Source: a virus. Taken from it: a stretch of DNA of 34,666 nt. Under the pieces are notes generated by a model. The model was given only the letters and a program-made list of their open reading frames with translations. It did not search any database and was not told the DNA's origin. Position 1 is the stretch's first letter. Each line of letters starts with the position of its first letter. The position numbers and the translations under genes are program-made. The DNA is taken from the IMG/VR virus record IMGVR_UViG_3300045996_000470, positions 1 to 34,666 of that record; one strand, written 5' to 3'. Positions 14,427 through 22,164 of this stretch are shown here, in pieces.

Positions 14427-17400
14427 ATGGCTATTTATCTCACTACTCAAGAATTAAGACAAGGCAGTTTAGGATTCAATTTAGGACTGCAATTCCATAT
14501 GCCGGGAAACTATAAACCCACGATTTTTGATGTGTGGCAAGTCAAAATAGTTTGCCCCGATGGGACAATCTTATTCAAAACAGATGATATAGGTATCGAC
14601 CATAAAGCAACAATTCCCACTATTTTTGTTCCCATCGTTGATTATGATTTAATTTTAGCAGGAACGTATTACTATCAAGTTTCCTTAATAACTGGGGGAG
14701 GTCTCGTTAATTCTTCTGTAGAATCTTTTGAAATTGAGCCTAGCATTCAAGAACAATTTGAGTACAGTATAATCTCTAGTAATTTTGGTCATTTTCCTAT
14801 TTACACAGTTGGAGGGGCTTTGGCTTCTTCCAATTTGCGTGTAGATGAAAACACTGCTTTGAATTATTCTGGAGGGGGAGCAGTTTTTAACGGGCAAGTC
14901 ACCTTAGCCGACGAAGCTTATGACCCTGTGTGGAATGGAAAGCTGGAAGCAGCAACTAAAAACGCAATTTATGACAAATTTCAGTCTTTAACTAAAGCAG
15001 ACGTAGGACTGGGGAATGTAGACAATACTTCTGATGCCAATAAACCTGTATCTATTGCCGCACAAGCTGCTCTTAATCTTAAATCCGACCTAGCAGGAGC
15101 TACTTTTACGGGGGCAGTCAATGTTCCTGATGAAGCTTATGGCGCTTTGTGGGAAGCTAACTCATCCGTTCCAACTAAAAATTCTATTTATGACTTAATA
15201 ACTTCTAATGCCATAGTAGGAAAATTCCTACACGCCTTTGATACAACAATAGATGGACAGACTTCTCCTTGGCCAGTAATTGCTCCTAGTGTTATACCAG
15301 AAAGGAAAATGGGGTTTGGTAGAGGAGGCATTAATCCTGATGGTTCAGGAGCAATTGCTCATATTTTAGTGCTTAATAGTGGGTATGGGTCAGCAGGAGA
15401 GTTGACAGACCATTATCAAGCCGCTTTGGCTGTGGCAGCGTCCCCTTTTACTTACGCTATGAGAGTCCTCAAAGCTCGTGGAGATGCTTCTACTTATGGA
15501 ACTGCTTATGCTAATGTGGTTTTAAATTTAAACACTGAAGAACCAACAACTATAAATTATTTACCTAAGTGGACAGCCCTTGAAGGGACAAGAATAGGAA
15601 GCTCTGATGTAGAAAATGTTAGTTTAGGAGTAATAAGAGTTCATAGAAGTGCCTCCGTTTATTCTCAAATCTGGTGCCAGACTAATGGAAGTACAGCTTT
15701 TTCTATCGTCGGTACGGGTAGTCCTCTTTTTAGTTTTAGTCACCCCGTTTCCATACAAACATCCGTTAGAATTAATCCGGGAACATTTAATCCCGGAACT
15801 TATAGTATAGATGCATGGAATGGAAATGCGGGTCCAACTCCTTTTGTTGCAGGAACTTACCTTGGAAATATGGATGGAGGAACTCCCCGACCTCCTGACC
15901 CTGCTTTAATTTTATCTAGGCGTGGAACTCCTAGTATAGCTAGGGATAACTACGCTGAATTTAAACTTGTCAGGTATGAAACTACTGGAGGAGGGGCACA
16001 GCACCCAAGAACCAGAATGGACATTGCTTTAACTCACACTGAAACAGATTCTGTGGGAGTAGATGTAATGTCTTTAAGAAGTGACGGACGAGTGGGAATA
16101 AATACAGTCACTCCTGCTTATATGCTTGAGGTAGTTGCTAAATCCACAACTGTGAGTGTTCTTAATGCTTCTGCTTTTAGTTCTAGTGGATACAATGCTA
16201 GGTACAGCGTACAAACTTCAGGGGCTGCGTGGTCTCATTGGATTGAAGACGGAGCATTTGGAGCAGATACAAATGCTTTTGTGTGGGATTCCACTGTCGG
16301 AGGTGGAGGTAGGGTTATATTTAACCACTTGGGAAGACTGGGACTAGGTCTAGGGTATGTTCCTGTGTTGGCGTCCATTCACGCGAGAGGAACTGGAGAC
16401 CATTTGAGACTAGAATACGATGGCTCTAATCGTATGTTATTAACTGTAGGGTCAACTGGAACTGTGACACTAGATGCAGTAGGTTCAGGTGCGGGGTTTG
16501 TATTTTCCGACAGTGTAACCGTTCCGGATGAAGTTTATGGAGTGGGATGGGACGGCAATCTGTCAGTTCCTACCAAGAATGCTCTTTACGATTTAATAAC
16601 CGCAACTACTTACAACTTCGGTCCAGTGGGTGATATAGACTTGTGGTACTTAGACCCCGCACCGTGGATATCTGGTTTGGAATCTCCTGTTTCGATTTCA
16701 ACTGGGACAACTGTATATGCTGTAACGGACAGTTTTGCCGGGCTAGAGCTTATCTCAGAGTTGACTGGGACGGGTGCGAGTAAGTTTTACATTGGGTCGT
16801 TGAATAACATCAATGTCCGAGGCGACCATACCAATAGTTGGATTTACGGCTTTTACAGTCTAGCGAACAATAGGTTCGCAACTGGAAGCGGAACCAAGAT
16901 AATTGGAGCTAATATAGCGGCACAGGTCGAAGCGGCTGCGGCCAGTGTTGTAGGAGCTAGTATCGGGGCAATTCGTGGAAACATTAATAGCACTCCCCTA
17001 ATTACTGGGTTAGAGGTCGTAGCGTATAACGGTTATTCTAATGCAACAGAATTAATTGCCCAGAAAATTACAATTGGAGGGCAATCATCACCAGCAACTG
17101 TTGCCCTTGGAAAAGCGTTACAGATTAGAGCAATTAATAGCGGTGGAGCACACGCATGGACGGAATTACGAGGCATATCCTTGGATACATGGACGTGGGG
17201 AGGAACAGAAACATGTGCCTTAAGTTATGGAATTTATGCAGATGCAACTATAGATAAAGGAACTACCAAATATTTTATTTATTCCCTTTCTACGAGTCCA
17301 AGTATATTCACTGGTTCTATAAGTGTTCCAGATGCGGCGTATGGAGCGGGCTGGGACGGTTCGTTAGAGGTTCCGACTAAGAATGCTGTTTATGATAAGA

Positions 17401-18401
17401 TTGAGGCGTTGATAATAGGAGGGGGTAGCGGAGACGCCGTCCTTGCTGGACAATCTGGGGGACAAATCCTACACGGTGGAACTGATGCAGGAGACGACTT
17501 AACTTTACGCTCAACATCACATGCTACTAAAGGTTCTATTTTTATTGGAGCAGCATCAGCATATGACCATGTGAACGAGAGGCTGGGAGTGGGTACTCTC
17601 GCCCCAGTGTCCTCGTTGGAAATAATCTCGCCAATGAGTACCCAAGCTTTCAAGGCGACAGGAACTCAATTGACTCCTGCAAATGGGGCAGGAAGTGGAA
17701 CCACGGCTGGAAACTTTATGGCTATAACTGCACCGGCAGGTCAGGCATCGTCAAGCACGACGGGTAGTACCTTCGGAGGGCAGGGAGGACTGATAACAGT
17801 TAATGCGGGTGTTGGAGGAGCGCATTCTGGAATTCCAGCCTCTGGCTTTACTAGAGGAGGAGCAGGAGGTACTCTTACTTTTACGGGAGGTACGGGAGGA
17901 GCAAATACAGCAGGCAGTGGAGATAATAGAGGGGGCACAGGTGGAGGAGCCACTGTGTCGGGAGGAACGGGCGGTGCTACAAATGGTGCTGGAGCAGCAG
18001 GCAATGGCGGTGGTTTGACGTTATTCGCAGGAGGCGGAGGTAATGCTACCGCTGCGGGCGGTACAGCAGGAACAGGCGGTGTTGTGGCTATAAGCGGTGG
18101 AGCGGCTGGAGTGGCATCGGGCGGGGCTGCGGGTTCAACTCACGGTGGAATACGAATGGGAGACTTGGTCAACTTTAATTCTTTTATAGTTATAGGGCAC
18201 TCTACAATTACGATAGGATTCTTCGGAGCGGCGCCTGTAGTGCAACCCAACGGGACTGGAGAGACCACGGGATTTACGGCCGGCGCAGGAACGCCTGTGT
18301 TGGACGATTCAACTTTTACAGGAAACGTTGGAACTAAAGCGTATAGAATCTCTGATATTGTAAAAGCCCTTAAAAACCTAGGGTTGATAGCTTCCTCGTA
18401 A
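14427..18401 (+). CDS. Long tail fibre, 1324 aa
   Basis: An N-terminal domain (1-110) resembles the stand-alone protein at 18930 (shared FNLGL, P-G, ILxKT, AGTYYYQV pattern) and probably anchors the fibre to the baseplate. The shaft contains 'KADVGLGNVDNTSDANKP' and at least four copies of a module 'VPDexYGxxWdgnxxVPTKNaxYDxI' (about residues 155, 235, 700, 980) common in tail fibres, alternating with beta-rich domains. A Gly-rich segment (about 1110-1245) leads to a C-terminal region ending ITIGFFGAAPVVQPNG...RISDIVKALKNLGL, a frequent closing motif. Role: host recognition or adhesion. Confidence 0.85.
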   Translation: MAIYLTTQELRQGSLGFNLGLQFHMPGNYKPTIFDVWQVKIVCPDGTILFKTDDIGIDHKATIPTIFVPIVDYDLILAGTYYYQVSLITGGGLVNSSVESFEIEPSIQEQFEYSIISSNFGHFPIYTVGGALASSNLRVDENTALNYSGGGAVFNGQVTLADEAYDPVWNGKLEAATKNAIYDKFQSLTKADVGLGNVDNTSDANKPVSIAAQAALNLKSDLAGATFTGAVNVPDEAYGALWEANSSVPTKNSIYDLITSNAIVGKFLHAFDTTIDGQTSPWPVIAPSVIPERKMGFGRGGINPDGSGAIAHILVLNSGYGSAGELTDHYQAALAVAASPFTYAMRVLKARGDASTYGTAYANVVLNLNTEEPTTINYLPKWTALEGTRIGSSDVENVSLGVIRVHRSASVYSQIWCQTNGSTAFSIVGTGSPLFSFSHPVSIQTSVRINPGTFNPGTYSIDAWNGNAGPTPFVAGTYLGNMDGGTPRPPDPALILSRRGTPSIARDNYAEFKLVRYETTGGGAQHPRTRMDIALTHTETDSVGVDVMSLRSDGRVGINTVTPAYMLEVVAKSTTVSVLNASAFSSSGYNARYSVQTSGAAWSHWIEDGAFGADTNAFVWDSTVGGGGRVIFNHLGRLGLGLGYVPVLASIHARGTGDHLRLEYDGSNRMLLTVGSTGTVTLDAVGSGAGFVFSDSVTVPDEVYGVGWDGNLSVPTKNALYDLITATTYNFGPVGDIDLWYLDPAPWISGLESPVSISTGTTVYAVTDSFAGLELISELTGTGASKFYIGSLNNINVRGDHTNSWIYGFYSLANNRFATGSGTKIIGANIAAQVEAAAASVVGASIGAIRGNINSTPLITGLEVVAYNGYSNATELIAQKITIGGQSSPATVALGKALQIRAINSGGAHAWTELRGISLDTWTWGGTETCALSYGIYADATIDKGTTKYFIYSLSTSPSIFTGSISVPDAAYGAGWDGSLEVPTKNAVYDKIEALIIGGGSGDAVLAGQSGGQILHGGTDAGDDLTLRSTSHATKGSIFIGAASAYDHVNERLGVGTLAPVSSLEIISPMSTQAFKATGTQLTPANGAGSGTTAGNFMAITAPAGQASSSTTGSTFGGQGGLITVNAGVGGAHSGIPASGFTRGGAGGTLTFTGGTGGANTAGSGDNRGGTGGGATVSGGTGGATNGAGAAGNGGGLTLFAGGGGNATAAGGTAGTGGVVAISGGAAGVASGGAAGSTHGGIRMGDLVNFNSFIVIGHSTITIGFFGAAPVVQPNGTGETTGFTAGAGTPVLDDSTFTGNVGTKAYRISDIVKALKNLGLIASS

Positions 18402-18439
18402 GCACTAAACTTTTAGAACACAGGACTTGGTTCAACCTA

Positions 18440-18468
18440 TTGACTTAGTCATTAGTTTGTGTTAAAAT
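18440..18468 (+). promoter_or_regulatory. Sigma70-type promoter
   Basis: TTGACT 18440-18445, 17-bp spacer, TAAAAT 18463-18468. The expected +1 coincides with a TTG at 18475; an ATG follows at 18487. Confidence 0.65.
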
Positions 18469-18474
18469 TAAAAA

Positions 18475-18927
18475 TTGAGCAGAATTATGAAATTACCTTA
18501 CAGACGATTATTGAACAGTATTACGGCGTTTAGAGAATTACAGGAGATTAAATTTCCTCCTAGAACTTCTCTGGATATTTATAAATTAGGTAAATCTTTG
18601 GACAAGGAACTTGAAACTTATCAAGCTATGCAGAGAGAGCTTTATAAGAGATACGAAGTTCCTGAGAAAGGGCAAGGCTACGACTTAGCTGCCCTTAAAG
18701 AAGACGAAGCTTCAAAATTAATAGCAGACATTGAAGAACTTATGGATGCAGAAGCGGACGTTAAGGAAATGGAAATCCCGTTGGAAATTTTCGAACAGAA
18801 CGGAGTTCCTATTTCTACTAATCTACTTGTAGCCCTTGACTGGCTCATTAAGATTGGGGATGAAAAAGAAGAAGCTTCTATCACAGAAGAAAAAGAAGAG
18901 AAAGCAGAAGCAGCAGTTAGTGATTAA
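18475..18927 (+). CDS. Helical phage protein, possible fibre/tail accessory, 150 aa
   Basis: Helical N-terminal half (SLDIYKLGKSLDKELETYQAMQRELYKRYEVPEKG) then 'ELMDAEADVKEMEIPLEIF', a pattern seen in small phage tail-region proteins such as those grouped under DUF1617; the match is by eye and weak. The C-terminal 25 residues are almost pure Glu/Lys/Ala. The start is unsure: TTG 18475 sits 6 nt after the -10 box like the leaderless ATGs here, while ATG 18487 (MKLPYRRLL) is a more usual codon but has no Shine-Dalgarno site. Followed 2 nt later by an Ig/BppU-like gene. Confidence 0.6.
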   Translation: MSRIMKLPYRRLLNSITAFRELQEIKFPPRTSLDIYKLGKSLDKELETYQAMQRELYKRYEVPEKGQGYDLAALKEDEASKLIADIEELMDAEADVKEMEIPLEIFEQNGVPISTNLLVALDWLIKIGDEKEEASITEEKEEKAEAAVSD

Positions 18928-18929
18928 GT

Positions 18930-19277
18930 ATGCCAAATATAGCAACGAGCATAATTCCACAAGGCAGTCATACCTTTAATTTGGGATTAACATTTGTAAT
19001 TCCGGGTTATGCCGATGTTTTATACCATGATTCAGGAGTTCCGGACACTTGGGAAGTTAGGGTTGTTACTCCGGAAGGGGTTTTATTAGTAAAAACCTCC
19101 GGAATTACATTTCCTACTCCGGAGGCACCACAAATCTTTTTTCCTATTACTACAGGAGACTTGGATAGAGCAGGAACCTATTATTATCAGGTTACTAAAA
19201 CAACTGGTGGTGCAAAGATTAAGTCCGAAGTTAGTATGTTTACAGTGGAGGAAAGCGTACCGTCGCTTGCATTTTAA
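18930..19277 (+). CDS. Ig/BppU-like fibre-anchor protein, 115 aa
   Basis: Stand-alone version of the N-terminal domain of the 1324-aa fibre: IPQGSHTFNLGLTFVIPG, TWEVRVVTPEGVLLVKTSGI, FPITTGDLDRAGTYYYQVTKTTGG, SEVSMFTVE. Such domains occur at the N-termini of baseplate and fibre proteins and give attachment. It sits 2 nt after the preceding gene and 3 nt before another protein of the same style, so a small adaptor complex is likely. It may alternatively be the remnant of a split fibre gene. Confidence 0.65.
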   Translation: MPNIATSIIPQGSHTFNLGLTFVIPGYADVLYHDSGVPDTWEVRVVTPEGVLLVKTSGITFPTPEAPQIFFPITTGDLDRAGTYYYQVTKTTGGAKIKSEVSMFTVEESVPSLAF

Positions 19278-19280
19278 GAT

Positions 19281-19643
19281 ATGCCATACCCAACAATGGA
19301 CATTGGGGCTAGCCCCACAGCAGGAAAAACAAATGCTTATATTCCTTTGCTTATAGAGGGTGTGGACTTATATCGTTGGCTAGTAGATACCGCTGGAACA
19401 TTCACCGGAAAGCTAAAAGGGACTTTAATTAAACCCGATGCCTCTACGGTTAGCAAGGTTTGGGCAGCTTCTGATTCTCCTATTCTTCTAATGAATACGG
19501 AGCCTAAGTATATAAAGGTACTTTTAGAGACAACAGATATAGCAGCAGCAGGGACGTACCAATTCGTTGCGGAGTTTAAACAAGCAGATGGTTGGCTTGT
19601 AGCGCCTCCGGTATCGTTCACAGTGATAACAGCAACAGTTTAA
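19281..19643 (+). CDS. Ig-like structural protein, 120 aa
   Basis: Beta-rich domain of the BppU/Ig type: TFTGKLKGTLIKPDAST, IKVLLETTDIAAAGTYQFVAEFKQADGW, PPVSFTV. The AGTY(Q/Y)(F/Y) strand and the closing hydrophobic strand match the proteins at 7134 and 18930. Probably a baseplate or fibre adaptor made with the preceding gene. No distinct enzymatic motif. Confidence 0.6.
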   Translation: MPYPTMDIGASPTAGKTNAYIPLLIEGVDLYRWLVDTAGTFTGKLKGTLIKPDASTVSKVWAASDSPILLMNTEPKYIKVLLETTDIAAAGTYQFVAEFKQADGWLVAPPVSFTVITATV

Positions 19644-19660
19644 TGTCAGTGACCACTAGA

Positions 19661-19689
19661 GATTCATAATAAGTTGACTTTTATGAATC
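19661..19689 (+). promoter_or_regulatory. Inverted repeat around the -35 box (operator or weak terminator)
   Basis: GATTCATAA at 19661-19669 and TTATGAATC at 19681-19689 form a perfect 9-bp inverted repeat with the TTGACT -35 box in its 11-nt centre. Confidence 0.6.
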
Positions 19690-19702
19690 ATTATGGTAAA
19701 CT
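19674..19702 (+). promoter_or_regulatory. Promoter giving a leaderless HNH mRNA
   Basis: TTGACT 19674-19679, 17-bp spacer, TAAACT 19697-19702, then 6 nt to ATG 19709. Confidence 0.7.
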
Positions 19703-19708
19703 GTTGAA

Positions 19709-20146
19709 ATGAAACACTGCTACAGATGCAAAAAAGATAAGCCTCTAGAAGATTTTGGCGACCACCGTAAAAGGAAGGACGGTAAACAGACTCAATGCAA
19801 GGCGTGTAGAAGACAAAGACAGAAAGATTGGTATAAAAATAATGCCAAAGTTCAGTATCAAAGAACGAGGGAAGGAAAAACCACTTCTATACGAAAAGCT
19901 AGGGAATTTGTTACAAGGTTTTTAAAGAAAAATCCTTGCGTAGATTGCGGAGAAAAGGATTACGTTGTTTTAGAGTTCGACCACTTAGAACCTAGCTTGA
20001 AATTTAAGGAAATTTCTCATATGGTTCATGTTGGCTATGGCATAGAGTCTATTGAAAAAGAGATATCCAAATGTCAAGTGCTTTGTGCTAATTGCCATAG
20101 AAGAAAGACTGCAAAACAATTTAATTGGTATAAAGCAACCAATTGA
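19709..20146 (+). CDS. HNH endonuclease, 145 aa
   Basis: An N-terminal zinc ribbon (CYRCKKDKPLEDFGDH...CKACRRQRQKDWY) is followed by the HNH core: CVDCGEKDYVVLEFDHLEP, ...KEISKCQVLCANCHRRKTAKQ. Both Cys pairs, the EFDH His and the CANCH element are present. This 'FxxDH...CQVLCANCHR' subtype is widespread in phages as a free-standing homing nuclease and is also used by the gene at 22165. The TGA stop overlaps the first two bases of tRNA-Met, so RNase P cleavage would remove part of the stop codon. Leaderless start predicted. Confidence 0.92.
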   Translation: MKHCYRCKKDKPLEDFGDHRKRKDGKQTQCKACRRQRQKDWYKNNAKVQYQRTREGKTTSIRKAREFVTRFLKKNPCVDCGEKDYVVLEFDHLEPSLKFKEISHMVHVGYGIESIEKEISKCQVLCANCHRRKTAKQFNWYKATN

Positions 20147-20226
20147 CAGTGACCACAGGTAACGAAAGTGGAGCAGAGTCTCATAAACTCTAGCGGGCAG
20201 AGGTTCAACTCCTCCCACTGTCACCA
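20145..20226 (+). tRNA. tRNA-Met or tRNA-Ile2 (CAT)
   Basis: Acceptor GACAGTG/CACTGTC is perfect; D-stem CCAC/GTGG; anticodon stem AGAGT/ACTCT with loop CTCATAA; T-loop TTCAACT on a 4-bp stem plus mismatch; CCA. The CAT anticodon could be Met or, if C34 becomes lysidine, Ile(AUA). It overlaps the upstream stop codon by 2 nt and ends 7 nt before the next ATG. Confidence 0.88.
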
Positions 20227-20233
20227 ATTTTAT

Positions 20234-20575
20234 ATGACTACAGCCCAAAAGAAAAGAGCTTTACGGGCACAAATTCGTGCTAAGAAAGCTATCAAATTTA
20301 CCTACCAACATGACCCAAAAGGTTCTGACCCTAGAACTGGGAATCCACATACATTAGGAATATCTACAACGGAAAAATGGGCTGTTAGAATCTATCAAAC
20401 AAATGGCCCTAGTACGAGGGGTCTAGTCGGTAACAATTCTCCTGAAGATTTTAGGTTTTTTTTGTTGGAAGACATTGATGGTATTGTTGAACAATCCACA
20501 GAATTTGAAGTGCATCCTGCGTTTAAGAAGGGAGATAAACTATTTTCCAAGATTGATGTAGAAGTGCAAAAATGA
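20234..20575 (+). CDS. WYL-like small protein, 113 aa
   Basis: The start is set at 20234 (MTTAQKKRAL), 7 nt after the tRNA CCA; an earlier ATG in frame would run through the tRNA. After a basic helix (ALRAQIRAKKAI) the sequence KFTYQHDPKG...NPHTLGISTTEKWAVRIYQTNGPSTRG...FRFFLLEDIDGI resembles a WYL-type Sm-fold domain (R-x-Y, then the F-F-L strand). WYL domains sense ligands in CRISPR/CBASS regulators; a stand-alone phage form could be a regulator or an inhibitor of host defence. Assignment tentative. Confidence 0.5.
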   Translation: MTTAQKKRALRAQIRAKKAIKFTYQHDPKGSDPRTGNPHTLGISTTEKWAVRIYQTNGPSTRGLVGNNSPEDFRFFLLEDIDGIVEQSTEFEVHPAFKKGDKLFSKIDVEVQK

Positions 20576-20600
20576 TTTTCTGAATATAACAGGGGTTTCA

Positions 20601-20987
20601 ATGCAAAATAACATATTCGTTTTCGGGTCAAATACCGCAGGGCGTCACGGAGCAGGTGCTGCCCGCCGCGCACGTTTAGCTTACGGCGCTAAGTATGGGC
20701 AAGGAAAGGGATTACAGGGACGGTCTTATGCTATTCCTACTAAAGATAGTTCTTTGAAAACATTACCTATTGGCAAAATTTCCTCTTATATAAAAGAGTT
20801 TAAGGAATTTGTTGCGCTAAATCCTGACAAAGAGTTCTATGTAACAGCTATAGGAACTGGGCTTGCAGGACTTAGTCACGAACAAATAGCTCCATTGTTT
20901 GAGAATTCTCCTCTAAATTGTGTGTTTCCTAAGACTTGGGAAACATATTTGGGAGCTAAGTATCGGTACTTTACCGAAAATCTATAG
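20601..20987 (+). CDS. A1S_2505-type phage non-structural protein, 128 aa
   Basis: The opening IFVFGSNTAGRHGAGAARRARLAYGAKYGQGKGLQGRSYAIPTKD and the later VTAIGTGLAGLSHEQIAPLF match a phage/bacterial family annotated as A1S_2505-like non-structural protein. The Gly-rich loops (FGSN-x-x-G-x-H-G-x-G-A-A) resemble the ligand-binding loops of macro domains, which bind ADP-ribose; this similarity is my inference. With the NADAR protein at 7842 it could form an anti-ADP-ribosylation set. AGGGG lies 7-11 nt before the ATG. Confidence 0.75.
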   Translation: MQNNIFVFGSNTAGRHGAGAARRARLAYGAKYGQGKGLQGRSYAIPTKDSSLKTLPIGKISSYIKEFKEFVALNPDKEFYVTAIGTGLAGLSHEQIAPLFENSPLNCVFPKTWETYLGAKYRYFTENL

Positions 20988-21004
20988 GAAGTGAGGTTAA
21001 TAAA

Positions 21005-21571
21005 ATGAGAAAATTTAGAAATATTGTGATGATGTTTGCACTCATCTTAGCGGTTTCGTTGTCGGGTTGTGGGGATGATTCCCCCAAGATGCCGGGGAAT
21101 ACGGTATACACTCCCCACCCAATACCAACTGTGACCCCCTTTGTTCCTCAATCAGTAGCAGGGAAAATTAATATACAGTCCCCCGTTGTGTTAGACTCCT
21201 CTACAATTGAAGGTATGAACGCTGCCTTCACACAGCTTTTTTCGGAAGCCAAGTCCAGAGGTTACACCAAGTACGTAGGTCATTCGGATTACACTGTCAT
21301 AGTGAGAAATGATTGCCAATTAATTAACGGAACAATGGCTTGGAAGGAATACGTCCCTGATTATGGAGAGATTTGGCAAGCGGAACAGGTCAGGATATCT
21401 AGCAACAAAGTTCAGACTTTTCAAATATGTAAAGATGTTTCTCAGAATATGAGCAACACTACTAGATATGGTGCAGAGCATATCATTCTGTACTTTAACA
21501 ATAGACCGGAGTTTGAAAGAACTAAGATTCACACAGATGCTCCGGAGACTTGGCATCCTATCATCAGGTAG
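21005..21571 (+). CDS. Lipoprotein, 188 aa
   Basis: A type II signal peptide (MRKFRNIVMMFALILAVSLSGC) has the lipobox L-S-G-C with Cys22. A Pro/Thr/Val-rich linker (residues 27-50) leads to a folded domain with Cys104 and Cys142 (NDCQLINGTMAWKEYV, FQICKDV) able to form a disulfide. After lipidation it would sit in the host envelope. Phage lipoproteins often block superinfection; no specific family seen. GAGG upstream of the ATG. Ends in TAG. Confidence 0.75.
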   Translation: MRKFRNIVMMFALILAVSLSGCGDDSPKMPGNTVYTPHPIPTVTPFVPQSVAGKINIQSPVVLDSSTIEGMNAAFTQLFSEAKSRGYTKYVGHSDYTVIVRNDCQLINGTMAWKEYVPDYGEIWQAEQVRISSNKVQTFQICKDVSQNMSNTTRYGAEHIILYFNNRPEFERTKIHTDAPETWHPIIR

Positions 21572-21576
21572 GGTGC

Positions 21577-21605
21577 TTGACAAATAGCGGGGGTTAGTGT
21601 ATACT
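21577..21605 (+). promoter_or_regulatory. Promoter of the attenuator/leader-peptide transcript
   Basis: TTGACA 21577-21582, 17-bp spacer, TATACT 21600-21605; 6 nt later an ATG starts an 8-codon ORF. Confidence 0.8.
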
Positions 21606-21611
21606 CTTAAT

Positions 21612-21638
21612 ATGATTTTAACAGTGAATACAGTTTAA
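21612..21638 (+). CDS. Putative leaderless leader peptide, 8 aa
   Basis: ATG 21612 lies exactly where this phage's leaderless genes start (6 nt after the -10 box) and encodes MILTVNTV before TAA. A terminator follows 30 nt later, then a gene at 21700. The arrangement resembles transcription attenuation, though the ORF is very short and may be chance. Confidence 0.4.
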   Translation: MILTVNTV

Positions 21639-21667
21639 CCCTTGCAAGTAGTCTGACGGTGACGACA

Positions 21668-21696
21668 CCCTAGGACTATGTTCTGGGGCGTTTTTA
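21668..21696 (+). terminator. Terminator/attenuator
   Basis: Nine-pair stem (21668-21676 with 21680-21688, two G-T pairs), then CGTTTTTATTT. It ends a transcript of about 85 nt and lies just before the ATG at 21700, so readthrough would be needed to express that gene from this promoter. Confidence 0.8.
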
Positions 21697-21699
21697 TTT

Positions 21700-21933
21700 A
21701 TGCTGGAATTACTAATAGACGAAGAAGATTATTTGATAAACATAAAACAGCTTAAAGACTTTGCAGAAAGTCAGGGAATTCCCTTTGATGGTTCTTCTCG
21801 AAAAGTTGTTGAAGTAGCATTAACAATGATGATTGCCACAGAGCTAGATGCCGATGCAGTTGTAATGCTAGGAAAATTGATTTATAATGTAGGTTACAGG
21901 GACAATAATTTTAAGACTCTGAACATACACTAA
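21700..21933 (+). CDS. Hypothetical protein, 77 aa
   Basis: The ATG follows the terminator T-tract by 3 nt with no Shine-Dalgarno site, so expression likely depends on readthrough or on a processed end. The protein is helical and acidic (DEEDYLINIKQLKDFAESQGI, RKVVEVALTMMIATELDADAVVML). It looks like a small DNA-binding or adaptor fold but has no recognised motif. Ends 5 nt before tRNA-Thr(TGT). Confidence 0.55.
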   Translation: MLELLIDEEDYLINIKQLKDFAESQGIPFDGSSRKVVEVALTMMIATELDADAVVMLGKLIYNVGYRDNNFKTLNIH

Positions 21934-21938
21934 GAAAT

Positions 21939-22025
21939 GCCTGTGTTCCTCGTGTTGGCTAGAGGCACTGTCTTGTAAGCAGTCGAGCGAAAGCGTCGGG
22001 GGTTCGATTCCCCTCTCAGGCTCCA
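21939..22025 (+). tRNA. tRNA-Thr(TGT) with GAAA-capped variable arm
   Basis: Acceptor GCCTGTG/CTCAGGC with a T-T mismatch at pair 6 (as in tRNA-Thr(GGT)), D-stem CCTC/GAGG with GG in the loop, anticodon loop CTTGTAA on ACTGT/GCAGT, T-loop TTCGATT, CCA. The 14-nt variable region contains GC-GAAA-GC, not normal for Thr. Confidence 0.88.
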
Positions 22026-22032
22026 GATTTAT

Positions 22033-22110
22033 TCAAGCGGAGCACGTAAGTATGTTGCGGCAGTCTGTTAAACTGCGTCGAAGGTGGAGCGTTACCACTC
22101 GCTTGAGCCA
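22033..22110 (+). tRNA. tRNA-Asn(GTT) with non-canonical T-loop
   Basis: Acceptor TCAAGCG/CGCTTGA perfect; D-stem GCA/TGC with loop lacking GG and containing AAGTA; anticodon stem GCAGT/ACTGC, loop CTGTTAA; T-stem GGTGG/CCACT with loop AGCGTTA; discriminator G; CCA. Same altered elbow as tRNA-Gly(GCC). Confidence 0.85.
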
Positions 22111-22116
22111 TTACAG

Positions 22117-22152
22117 TATGGTTATAACTTGCAATGTTATAGCCATATTTGT
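22117..22152 (+). terminator. Hairpin combining terminator and promoter
   Basis: A 12-bp inverted repeat (22117-22128 with 22136-22147, one G-T) is followed by ATTTGTT. Its 7-nt loop carries the -35 box of the next promoter. It probably ends the tRNA-Asn transcript and may also act as an operator. Confidence 0.65.
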
Positions 22153-22158
22153 TATACT
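22129..22158 (+). promoter_or_regulatory. Promoter giving a leaderless HNH mRNA
   Basis: TTGCAA 22129-22134, 18-bp spacer, TATACT 22153-22158, then 6 nt to ATG 22165. Confidence 0.7.
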
Positions 22159-22164
22159 ATCTAA

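Noticed and set aside
20168-20233. Upstream start for the gene at 20234
   Set aside because: That segment is tRNA-Met; ATG 20234 fits the tRNA-to-ATG spacing of neighbours.
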